Source: Phalacrocorax aristotelis
Taxonomy: Eukaryota > Chordata > Aves > Suliformes > Phalacrocoracidae
Reading direction: 5' to 3'
DNA length: 64,000 bases
NCBI RefSeq assembly: GCF_949628215.1
Contig: NC_134288.1
Coordinates: 10,237,682-10,301,681, forward strand
The notes under the pieces: model-generated
Database searches by the model: none
What the model was told of the DNA's origin: nothing
Seen by the model: only the letters and a program-made list of their open reading frames with translations
In this document: positions 11,685 to 23,400 of the stretch, in pieces
Position numbering within the stretch: position 1 is the stretch's first letter
How the letters are laid out: each line of letters starts with the position of its first letter
Program-made: the position numbers and the translations under genes

Positions 11685-12338
11685 TCTTTTTTTTTCTTTT
11701 TTTTTTTTCCATAATCACTTCTTTTGCACAACAACAACCTCAAGTTGACAATGAAATGCACGCGGTAGACTGAAGGGAACTGGGCAAGGCTCTGTTAGTG
11801 ATGGAAAGTCCTTCCATGACACCGTGCCAGCTCCCCACCCCGCTGCTCACCCAGCACAAGCAAAGGTGGCCCAGGCTGCGGCAGGAGGAGTGAATCCTGC
11901 CCAGGAGGGCAGCCGGGGCGCTGAGCCCTGGGGTTGTGGCTCAGCCCTGCAGCCACGCAGTCATCTTCCAAACCTCCGCCTGCAGCCCTGGGCCAGTTTA
12001 TTCCTCCCGGGGTGGACAGTTGTGTACCACAACTCAGTACTTTGGTACTTTCCATTTTCAGAGCACTTTAGAGACGCGGAGGCATTGGCTCTCCCGCGGT
12101 CCCCATGGGGTAGGGAGTGTCAGTGTCCCCTTGGCATGGGGAGGGGTGGGAAACTGAGGCACGGGGGATGCCAGGGCTAGGATGCCCAGCTGCCCCCCGC
12201 ACTTGGGTCCCACTGTCCTGGTGGCGGGTGCGGGTGGCCGCCTCCCTGCACCCCGGGGACCACGGAGCACCCAAATGTAGGCGTTGGCCAGTGCCCCTCT
12301 TCTGCTTTACTTAAAGACAACTGACTACAAAGGTGGAG

Positions 12339-12344
12339 TTTATT
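12339..12344 (-). terminator. STMN3: Candidate minus-strand polyadenylation signal
   Basis: The minus strand reads AATAAACTCC, with a TTTGTAGTCAGTTGTCTTT stretch just downstream as a possible U/GU-rich element. It would give STMN3 a 3' UTR of about 5.1 kb. Confidence 0.3.
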
Positions 12345-15300
12345 GGTCTTACTATGTCATCTCATCCCTAGCACAGATATTAAGAAATCTCTAGCACCGT
12401 AAACAGCCATTCCCTGACTCATTTCAAGTGGTATAAGAGTGTATGTGCATATATTGTTTCCACGTATGCATTTCTGTGCGCATGTGCACAGCCGAGTGCA
12501 CCACCACTGCGAGGGAGGAAAGTAATGCAGCGGGACAGGATTAAACAAACCCCATGAGACAGGCTTTGCAGAGCCAGGGCCAGAGAGTCACACCAGGCTA
12601 AGCAAAAGCAAGCAAGCTGAAGTTTACATTTTAAAATGTGTAGCAATACCGGCCTACTCCCAAGGTAGGATGCATGCAATCGTGAACTGCCACTGTCCCT
12701 GGAAGGTCAACTCAAAGGTAACCCCATGTCTGGGTTAAAGCAAGATTTTTTTAATGACTCAAAAATAAGAAGACAAGGAATAGGCTCAGTCCAGAAGCAG
12801 TCTGAGGGGCCAGCATCCTTGAAAGCACCAACTTCCAGACAGAGCTGAGCACATTGCTTTAAGGGCTAGTGTGAGCACAGAGCTTTAATTTGGGATATGA
12901 GGCCAGTTGTTCCAGCTCTTGCACAGTTTCACTCATTGCCTGGCTGTCGGTCCCAGCTGGGAACTCATTTAGCTTCAGCTTCTCTGTCTTGCTTTAGTCA
13001 GAGACCCTTCTCCAGGAGAGCTCTTTGAAAGGTATATGCATGAACATAATCAATTGTCACCACCTCATCTTTCCTCCCTCACAACTGCAAACGCTCTATC
13101 AGTTCGTGGTCTGTGCAGGGATGCTGCCAGCCACCTCGAGGATGCTCTCCCTACCAGGCACAAAGTCTTGTGTTTATATGCTGCTGCAAAAATGTGGCCA
13201 CTAATTGTCATTACAAAGCTTGGTTCATAAACATCTACAGGAATCAGTAAAGAACCTCAAGCTCTGCCATAAGGAAGGTGGCCCTGGGAACTGGGGGGTT
13301 GCATGCCATGTCCGCAACTGCGGTACGTGGGAATGGACCAGGAATGAGGGAGGCTGGGACAGTAAGGATGTTAGTGAGGATACTTAATTAGTCTCAATTG
13401 AGGCATGAAGTATGCTGCTGCACACAACCATTAGCAACCCTGGGAGATGGAAAGGCATGAAATAACCGTGATTGCGGACCATACCACGTGCCGCTTGTCG
13501 GACATGGCATCGTGTTAGCTGCTGGCACCAGCAGCACCGTCCCTGTGGGTTTGGAGTGGTGCGGTGGGTGGGCGGAGACCCCTCATCCCCCCGAAACCAT
13601 GAGAGTTGGGGCACACAGCTAAAGCAGTCACACATTTCCCTGATAGTGTCCAGTGGCACTGGACAAATGTCAAGCTCCCCAGCATCCCTACTACATTCAT
13701 CTGCACCGGGCAAACGTTGCTCTGCTACACCTAAAGTCTCTGGCCCCACGGATGAGGTTGTTTCCTTGGTACAACTTGTCTCAGCAGCTGTAACAGAGCC
13801 GGTCCCCTGACATTACCGATGCAAAACTCTCCCTGCACATCGCTGCTCCTCTGATGGAGGAGCTTACCCTGCAGTAAAATGTTTTCCAGCCACATCCACT
13901 GACCCTCACAGCACCGACCCAACGGAGCTGAGAAAAATGAGTTTCCCAGTGCTCACACCTGCATGAGCACTGTGTGCCTGGGCACTCTCTTGTGCATTCC
14001 TCATGGGATTTTTTGCCAGACAAAGCTATTGCAAGAATAAGTCCCCACCTGAGATCCAGGCTGGCCTCCAGTGAGGGGGAGGAAAGCAGGCGCAGGCACT
14101 AAGCTCGCAGCACAAAGGCAGATCCAGGCAAGAACCGAGTCCACAGACTCAGTAGCTGTTTGGGGAGGATGGTTCTAACCTGCACAACCTGCAACCAACC
14201 GCTCCTCCTTCAGCACACACCAAATCTTGCAGCTCCTCTGGCTTCCCCTGGGGCTGCGGGGAACAGCCTGGACTCCCTCACATGAGGAGGTTCGGGTTAA
14301 CACTAAGTTATATGTACCAGAATGGAACCATCACCTCCATTAAACCTCTCAGCCCTCCCTTCTCCTCCCAGCACGAGGGGCAGCCCATCGTCACTCTCAC
14401 CGCCCTGCCCGCAGGACTCGGGGGCCTCCAGCTCCTGACTCTATGATTTTCCAGTTGCTCTCTGGTCTGGCATTGTGCGCCGCAGGCACCCTGCCTTCAT
14501 CCGGCCCAGGCTCCGACTCCTTCTGAGCCCCAAGGAGGGAGTTAAAACGGTCATTCCTCTTGTTTTAAACTCCTGCTCATGAGTACAACATTTCTGATAA
14601 TAATAATCATAATAATCATAGTACTAAAAACAGTATTTACAACAAGCTCCAGGTCAGAATTACACACCAAGCAAACACTCAGCACCACAGAGGGTAGGAC
14701 AGGGTTAATATCTCTCAGATACCTTCTCAGATCCCACCAATGTGGGACACAGACATTTGAGTTTCAACCATTTCTTACACACAAACATTTTAAATTACTT
14801 TTAAAATTTTTTTTTTAAACTTTTTAAAATTTCTCATCACTATATGAATGAGGTGATGCTGGCGGTGATGCCACGCTCTACACAGATGCTTATCTAAGAC
14901 AGCTGCTACTATAAACTGATCATTAGCTACTGTTAAGAAATTCAACCCTCAGTTTCCTTCCTCTTTGCCCTAAATCTTATTTTTTTCATCTCTGGGCAGC
15001 GCTGGGGCTTTCTAACAGTCCTGTCCTCCCCCCAGCCCAGGTGGAGGGGTCTGGGACTAAGGTAGTCCTTCCTCTTAGGAGGAGAGTGTCCCCTAACATC
15101 AAACCGTGGCCATCAAGGGATTTCTCCTGAATCCAGCTGGGACTTCTGGGGACACTAGCAAAGAGCCCAGGATTTGATCTCCACCAGCTGCTACTCTTTG
15201 GCTTTCTGTGGGGTTTCTGTGACCATCTGATGCTCACCCCAGGCCATAATCAATTCTTTATCTAATTAATAGCACAGGGTAGACAGAATACTTCAGCTTC

Positions 15301-17098
15301 TGACAAGACTCAGTGACGATCTCTTTTTCAGAGGGGAGGAGAGGCAAGGGGATCATTACTCCCCGTGCAAACCCCTCATCAGCTCTAGCTCCTTGCCATT
15401 GCGTGGCACTGCTGTGCAGAGCACGGTCCCTGCAAGCCCTGGGCTGGGCTGTGCCCATGGCCTGCTGCTGGGCTGACCGTGAACACATCTGCACCCCTGT
15501 GCACTTAAGTTATTCCTCAAGGATCCTGCAAAGCCCACCACAGGAGTCCTTCATCCCACCCACAGAATAGCTCTTTGGAGGCACAGCGTGCAGAGGACAC
15601 CAATTACTAATAATTAAATGTCTTGGGGCGTTGGATGCCCCTTTGGTTTATTCTGGGGTCTGAGAGGGCAGCCAGGATGGAGGGGCCATCGGGAGCAGTG
15701 CCCTGGTGTAAATACCATCTAGGCACCCTGCACTGCCCACCTCCCCAAAACACTGCACCATTCTGTTAAAAAAAATAACAACCCAGTAATCTTTAAGCAC
15801 TGGACAGAGTGGAATCCTTGTTACCTTCTGCCTCAAATGAAAGCAGCTTCCACCACCCCCTCTGCAAAACCTTGCCACAGGACCATGCCTCTGCAGGGCT
15901 GAGTCCCCAGCACCGCATCCTATGAGGCCCTTCTTGCTGGAAGGTGGCCATTCCCTGCTCTTCAGATGCAACATTTATGCTTAGTTTTTCAAGGCAGAAG
16001 CAGAGCTGGGGCAAGGTGAGCAGGTCTGTGGATCTCAGCAGGAGGGTGGCAGCCCCTCGCAGTGTACAGTGGCTGTTGGACCTTGGCTACCTCCATAAGC
16101 CATGATTCTAGATTAAGAAGTCCATGGGCTTTGACAGTCACCTATCTAGATCAGACATTACTGCCATGCTTGCATGTTCTCATCCCTACCTCCACCAAGA
16201 GTCAATTTTTTTTCTTAAAAATAGGCCTTGAAAAGCTAAAGATAGTCAAGGAATGAGCATGGGGACATCTCTTCACCCTTACCACAGAATTGCTCGCATC
16301 TTAGCTCCCTCTCATCCAAAGCTGCCAGTCTGGAGGTACCAGGCAGGCAGCTGGCGTGCTCTGCCTCCCAGGGTGCTGCCAACAAGCCAGAGCTCTAGGG
16401 CTCATCTGGCCATCTCTGGTCTCGGTGTCTGCTCTGTAATGGCACCAAAGAGTCATATCCATCTTTGGAAAGAGGGAAGGATGATTATTCTGTTCACAAC
16501 TATGCACTGTCTCTATTGAATTTGCTTCCTTACTGATGCTTTGGGAGTGCTGGAGAGCCTGCAGACTGAGCGCCCTCTCCCAGGGCTTGTGCAGAGCTGG
16601 GGATGCAATCACTGTCTGTGGTTTTCCTGGGCTGCTTGGCCAAGACGTCTCAGTCCCCACTCTGCCAGGGAGAGGGTGGCTCAGTCTGTGGGTTCCTCCA
16701 GCCTGTGGCCAACCAGGGCATCAGGTGGTACCTGCTGTGATGGGGACTTGCCATGACGTGACACCCAGCACTGAGCTCTGCGTGGAGACCCTCGCCTACT
16801 TTCACACAGGCTATCAAAGAATCATCCAAAGATGAGGACTTTGGGTCACTTCCTGCCTGGGTTGGCTCCAGATATGTCCAAGTGATGGGGGGTCCACACA
16901 CCATGACTCCTGAGCCATCCCAGCCCTCTCTCGTTCCTCTCTCCTACCACTGGCAAACATGGGGTTGTTCCTTGTTCCACTTCACACACAGAAATTACTT
17001 CCCATTATTCTGAAACTGATATTTGGCTCAGAGCAAACAGCAAGAGGAGTAAAAGCCCCGGATAAGAAATCCGTACCTCTGTGACACTGCTGGTTGAA
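12345..17098 (-). other. STMN3: Region 3' of STMN3, possible long 3' UTR
   Basis: No coding exon or recognised repeat was found. The stretch contains AT-rich parts (for example 14580-14840, with AATAAT units and long T/A runs) alternating with GC-richer unique sequence. It lies directly downstream of the STMN3 stop codon on the minus strand, so some or all may be 3' UTR. Where it ends cannot be told from sequence alone, because four AATAAA candidates exist. Confidence 0.35.
15647..15652 (-). terminator. STMN3: Candidate minus-strand polyadenylation signal
   Basis: The minus strand reads AATAAA about 1.8 kb past the STMN3 stop codon. A UTR of this size would be ordinary for a stathmin gene. 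No strong GU-rich element follows closely. Confidence 0.3.
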
Positions 17099-17104
17099 TT
17101 TATT
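17099..17104 (-). terminator. STMN3: Candidate proximal STMN3 polyadenylation signal
   Basis: The minus strand reads AATAAA about 335 bases after the STMN3 stop codon, in an AT-rich setting. It is the first such hexamer downstream of the coding sequence and could give a short 3' UTR. Confidence 0.35.
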
Positions 17105-17438
17105 AATATCTTAATTTTTTTACATCAGTTTAAGAAATATTTTTTTAAAAAAGGACAAAACCCTCCAAAGAAGCTGTTTGATTGGCTGATCAATTCTCTA
17201 TTTCATGTGAACTAGTTGCTATTCTGCTTAGGGGTCCCTATGATCTGTGAATCCCCACAAGTACTGACAATTAAGGATGCAGAGATAGAGAAGCGTGTAG
17301 CTGGGGGATGAACACCAGGGGAGGGGGGGGGATGGAGAACCGAATGTTGTATCTAGACAAACAAAATAAAATGTGTTGGTTGGTTGATTGGTTGGTTTTT
17401 TTAACAGGAATCAGGTGCTAGATGTGTAGAAAAGCCCT

Positions 17439-17498
17439 TTATCCAGAGATCTCCTCCCGCTGTTCCTTGTTCCTGCGAACTTCAGCTGCGTGCAGTTC
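17439..17498 (-). CDS. STMN3: STMN3 coding exon 5 (last)
   Basis: It follows a CTTTGCAG acceptor and encodes the end of the long tubulin-binding helix, [19 protein letters not shown], then TAA. It joins in phase 0 to exon 4. Confidence 0.97.
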   Translation of the reverse strand, partial: ELHAAEVRRNKEQREEISG

Positions 17499-20400
17499 CT
17501 GCAAAGATGGGAGAGACGACAGCAGGCTAACACTTTCTGCTCTTGCAATTTCCTTCCTTCTCTCCTGCACACAGGATTTGCACCAGACAAAAAAAATCAA
17601 GAGAGACCAGTTTCCCATCCAACACACCCCAAGAACAGTGGGATGCACCTGTAAGGAGCGAAGCATCTCATCTACAGGAGCCTGGAGGTGATGCAAACCT
17701 GCAGTGAAGGTGTTCAAGGCTCCCCTCTTCTGCAAAGCCCTTCGGCCATGCAATCCTTGGACAAGGAGTGGGCCTGATCCTGTGCCTTTAAGCTTGCACT
17801 TATCGAGATCAGCCAGGTGGTAATTTCTCTACTGACCTTGAATGACACATTCCCTCTCCTCGTGCTGCTCCACAGCCCACTTTCCACCAGCACCAAAGCA
17901 CACACTCCCCTGTGCCCATCGCTCTGGGTCAGCCCTGCAGGGACCAGACCCCAACCCCACCCACAGGCGTCAGCACCCAGCCCTCTCCCAGGGCATCACA
18001 CTTGCCTTCTCACGGAGCCGCTCCCTCAAGGCGGCGAGATGTGCTTCGCGGATCTCCCTGCTCAGCTCCATCTTGTAGTTGAGCTTCTCCTCAGCCAGGC
18101 GGCTGAAGTTGTTGTTCTCCTCCAGTGCCTTATGCAGCACCTCCCGCTCATGTTCCCGTTTCTCTGCCAGCTGCTTCAGCACCTGCGCCTCCTGGGTCTG
18201 CCAAGACAAGGTGTTGGGAAAGGTATAAGGCAACCGAAGAGGCTCTTCTAGACTTCAACTCCCCAAAGAGGGTTTCTGATCATCTCCTCTGCTCAAAACC
18301 TCTCTGTCACCACCCTCCATCCCACGTGGAAGATGCTTTGACACCTTTTTCCTGCTATAGGGCAATGTCTGCTGCGTGTGGTCCTCCAGAAGGGCAGGTG
18401 GCACAAAATTGCACCCACCAGCTCAGCAAAACTGAGGTGACATGTGTGGGTGCAGAGTTGCAGAGTCACAGATTCACAGGATGGTAGGGGTTGGAAGGGA
18501 CCTCTGGAGATCATCTCGTCCAACCCCCCTGCTTGAGCAGGCACACCCAGAGCAGGGGGCACAGGAATGCATCCAGGCAGGTTTTGAATGTTATCCAGGG
18601 AAGGAGACTCCACAACCTCCCTGGGCAGCCTGTTCCATTGCTCTGGCACCCACCCGGTAAAGTAGTTTTTCCTCATATTCAGGTGGAACTTCCTTTGTTC
18701 CAGTTTGTGCCCATTGCCCCTCGTCCTGTCATTGGGCACCACTGAAAAGAGTCTGGCCCCATCCTCTTGACATCCACCCTTGGTCTTCTCCAGGCTGAAC
18801 AAACCCAGGTCTCTCAGCCTTCCCTCATAAGGGAGATGCTCTCCACTGGACTCTCTCCAGCAATTCCCTGTTCTTCTTGAACTGGGGAGCCCAGAACTGG
18901 ACACAGTACTCCAGGTGAGGCCTCACTAGGGTGGAGTAGAGGGGGAGGGTAACCTTCCTCGCCCTGCTGACCACAATCCTTTTCATGCACCCCAGGACAC
19001 CGTTGGCCTCCTTGGCCACAAGGGCATGTTGCTGGCTCATGGTCACCTTGCTGCCCAACAGAACTCCCAGGTTCTTCTCAGCAGAGCCACTTTCCAGCAG
19101 GTCAATCCCCAACCTGTACTGGTACATGGGGTTGTTCCTCCCCAGGGGCAAGACCTTGCACTTGCTCTTGTTGAATTTCCCCTCTCCAAGGGTGATCTTA
19201 TTCTTTGAATTATTTCAGCTTGCTCTCCCCTTAGGCACCAACATATGTAACTTAGATATGTTACTTTTACTTCATTTTACTCTGCTGATTTTCTCCTTTC
19301 AATAGTTTTCACCAGAAGACATCTTATGTAGCACTTACAATAAAATGTGGCACAGCCAGCTGTCAGAAACACAAGGCTGTGTTTAGGTTTGCAATTTAAG
19401 TGCAGTGTGTGACCAACTGCTACACCTCCTGCAGCATTAGCTGGCAAAAACTGTCCTCTGCATGTGATCTGGCTGAGGGGGGCAGAGAGGACCCCATGCT
19501 GTGTGGTTATAAGAATGAGAGGACAGTGATAGTCATCAAGTCCAATGCCCTGCCTATACTAGGCTGCAGAACCTCACTCCATGACTCCCATGTCTCACCT
19601 GACAATTTATAGTGGAATTTAATAATAAGTGTAAAAACACAATTCCAGGCATTTTAGATTGCTCCTGCTAAGCTAGCTTTAGGGTTTGGTGCAATCAGTA
19701 CACATCACAGAAAAGACACTGCTTCTACAGGACATCTCGTTACCTTCCTCCTCTCTTCTGCAGCCTCCAGCCTCCTCTGCAGCTCTTCCAGGGACAGGTC
19801 CTTCTTCTTGGGGGGGGAGGAAAGGATCGGGCTCTCAGGAGATAAATCTGAAGGGGACTTCAGGATCACTTCGAAGCTCTGGCCTGATGCCCTCTTATCC
19901 AGCTGCTTCACCTCCATATCTTTGGGGGAAAAAAAACCAGGGGCTCTGTGGACCTGTGACACTCAGGACAGTGTTCACCTGAGGGCACTGAGATCTTCAC
20001 ATAGGAATTAGGGTGTTCCCATGTCCTGACCTGGGTGATTTTGTTCTGTCTCCAAAATTTCCCTCTTAGTGATCAGCTTCATCCCCCCCAAGTGAATGCA
20101 ATTAATTTAAATTCACAGCATGATTACAGAAAGTCCATATTGCTGTCAGCATCTTGTATGTCACCCCAGTATGAAGCAGACAACCTCTGCAAGCCGTTTC
20201 TTTCTGGGAAAATGTGGGTTACGTTAATAAAATAAACTGTTAAAGGAGACTAAGCAGAAAGACCCCAGGCTGAGACACAGATTGCTGCTCCTGGATGGGA
20301 TGGCCCAGTGTGCTGACGAGCTCCCACGTTGCCTGCAGAAGCACCATGCAAATGATGCTGTAGCTCCTGCAGGAACTGGTTACGTACCTCCATACTGGTA

Positions 20401-23400
20401 GATGGTGTTAGGATGGGGCTGGGTGTGGAAACAGGAGCAGATGAGGGAGAGCAGAGACAGCTCCTTCATTTTCTCCTTGTAGGCTGAAAAATACGAAATA
20501 GCAATGAGAAGACAGTCTAAAGGCAATGGCAGCTCTCTTTCATGGAGAAACGAAGTAAGTAGACTCAAGGAAACCCCTTTGCAGCTACCAGACTTATGGA
20601 GGCTTTTCCAGGCTGCCATGGCTTGCCAAGAAGTCCTAGGGAGTGTCTGTTCTAGAGCAGACTAAATTAGCTGCCAGTGTAGCAAATGCCATGGGAAGAC
20701 ACACAGTAGGGATTTACCACATCTAGAGGTGTAAGATTCTGTGCAGGATTTTCCCTCCAAAGGAGCTGAAATGCTGCAGCCTGTGTAGTTAACCAAGTCA
20801 GGACAGCTGCCCAGACCCTTTCTCCATTCCACTTCCAGCCTCAGAGGTAAAATGACACCCATCAACACCTGGGAACATTGCTCAACCCCTGGCAAGTTCC
20901 TGTTTTTTCACAATTCAGCATTTCTGACATCAGGGTGAAGAGGCAAGATGCAGTCAGCTATGTGGAGAACAAACGAGCATTTGAGTGAAGAAATGATTCA
21001 GGGGTGCTGCTAACAGGGGGAAGTGCTGTAACCCGACTTCCTGAGGTACCTCTTTCCCTGCAGAAGCAGATAAGGGAGGATGTAAGTGGATTCTATCACC
21101 ACCTTGGGCCATGCAGACAGAGGTTGATACTGGTCTGCAATCACAGTAAATGCTGTCTCCTGCAAAGGACAGGGACATACACAATCCCTTCGAGCTCTGC
21201 TGCTGCGAGTCCTCCAGTTTGCTCAACATTCCTGTGACTGGAGGAGACACTGCAGCATCCTCAGTGATCACAGGTGCACGAGGTGCTGTCCTAATGGCAG
21301 CAGCACCCACAGCTTGCAGTAGGTCTGTTTCTGGGGCAATCTTCACCAGTATTTTTGGAGTTTATCAGATTTCAGACAGTGAACTGGTAGCACACACTTG
21401 ACAAAGAACCTCAGAACAGAAGGACTTGAATACAGAATGGTGCTCTGACAGGCTGTGAAGTTCTTTGTCACATCAGTGTAAACCTCACACCGTCACTGCT
21501 ATGTCACAGGTCAGCAGCTGACGTCTCAGAGGTGGGTGCTGCTGTCTCATGGATGCTGTGAGGCTCTGCCCTGGACTGGATACTCAGGGGACACCCACGC
21601 ACATGGGGACAGAGTCTTCATGGCTGTGTGTCCTGCCAAACCTGCCCTAAGCCTCCTCATGCCTTTCCTCCACCACAGGGCAGAGGCGTTCTGATGTCCA
21701 GCCTTGGCTCTGCCTCTGGATTTCCCACATGTCTTTGTGCTTCTGGTCTTGGGTTGTCCCTTCCTTACTGAGCTCCTGTTTTGACCTCCAGCCAGAGGTG
21801 AATCTGCAACCTGGCTGCCAATGCCACCTTCATAGCAAGCCCCTCCACTGGGCTGGGAAAGGGAAATCTCCAAAACTTTGTGATATGAAAAGGCATTAGA
21901 GGCAGAGCAATTTTGAAAAAAATATTATCCTGTGTATTGTATGCCCTCAGGAACACTGCTCAGATCTCCTCCTCTGCCTTCCTGCAGCTACTCGGGTGGG
22001 AAAACAGTGGTTTCATATGCCTACTTTATACTTGCATTTATTTTACCTCCTAGGTACCCTTCATCTTAATTAACACCTTCCTTTTGCTAACTGACAGTCC
22101 CTGAAACTCAGATCCAGTTTGCCCCACATTCCGATTTTAAAATCCTGCCCAGTCCTGCTGTTATATCTCAACTAAATAGGAACAGTTTCCATCAGCAGTG
22201 CCAGCCACAGAGCAGGACATCTTTGATTTTGTTCTTAATGAAAAAAAACCTTTGGAAAGCCTCTGAGAGTGCTGTATCGTGCTAGAAGTCATAGCATGGA
22301 GCAGTAAGCTAATGTATCACATAATGTGCTGTCTGGAGCCCAGAGGAGGGTCCCATGGACTAAATGAGAGACATTATAATTTAACAGAAACAAACCATGC
22401 ACTGAGGTCGTTGCTCTACCGTTATGTGTGGTCCTGAGTGAAACCGAGACATCAAGCAGATGTGCTGCATCCCTGACCCACCCATTTAATTGTCTCCTGT
22501 CACTTGTTACAGAGCACAGTGCATTGCATTTCATACTTGAACTTCAGTAGGTCTCCCCAGTACTGGTTTAACCATCCTCTGTGTAGACGAGTGTATGCTG
22601 CAGCCCCTGCCTTTCAGAAGGTCTGCTGTAGGCATTTTGCAGCTGCCTCCATTCCACTGGGATCTTCCCTGTCCCGTTTTCCCTTCTGTAGAGCAAACTG
22701 ACCGTCCCTCTCTGTCAATTAACATGTAAAGAAGTGAGAGGACAAAAGGACACTGCTTCACTGAGCTGCGGCAGTGCTTTAATGAGCTGCAGAAATGCTG
22801 TGCGTCGTTCCCCCAGCATTAGAACCTGCAGCCGCACCCCGGCGCCAGCCACCCGACGCAATTAAGCCTGGCATATCTGCTAATATCTGGCTTATCTGGC
22901 AAAACCTGTCGGCCCCTAAGACTGGCGGGCAAAGAGCCCAAAGACCCCCCAGCAGCAGGAACTGTGGCAGTGGACCGAGACCCCGCCGCTCCGGCCGGTA
23001 CCAGGAAGGGTCCGCTTGGCTCTGGGACCCCCGCCCCGGGACCCCCGCCCGGGAGCTGTCCGTTCAGCACCACGCCAGGACCCCACGGAGCTGTCCGTTC
23101 AGCACCACGCCGGGAAGCCCCCACTCAGTGCCAAGGCTTCCGCATGAAAAGGGGGGAAGGACCGACCCCTGCAGAAATCACCCCTTATCCACGCCCCAAG
23201 AAATAAATGGACCCCTGAACCTCCCCCACCTCTGCCCCAGAGCCAGCGGTTACACCCGTGGGACACAGAAGCATCCACAGTGATGCCCTTGTCCTCATGC
23301 GCTTTTTGATCTGACATGTTCAGTGACAAATAGGTGGTACCTGTGTCCACCACACTGTTAATAGGCTAAAATAACAAAAGGCATCTTGTGAGGAGAGGAA

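Noticed and set aside
18985-19305. Plus-strand open frame in STMN3 intron 3
   Set aside because: It is the complement of a CR1 and has no coding similarity.
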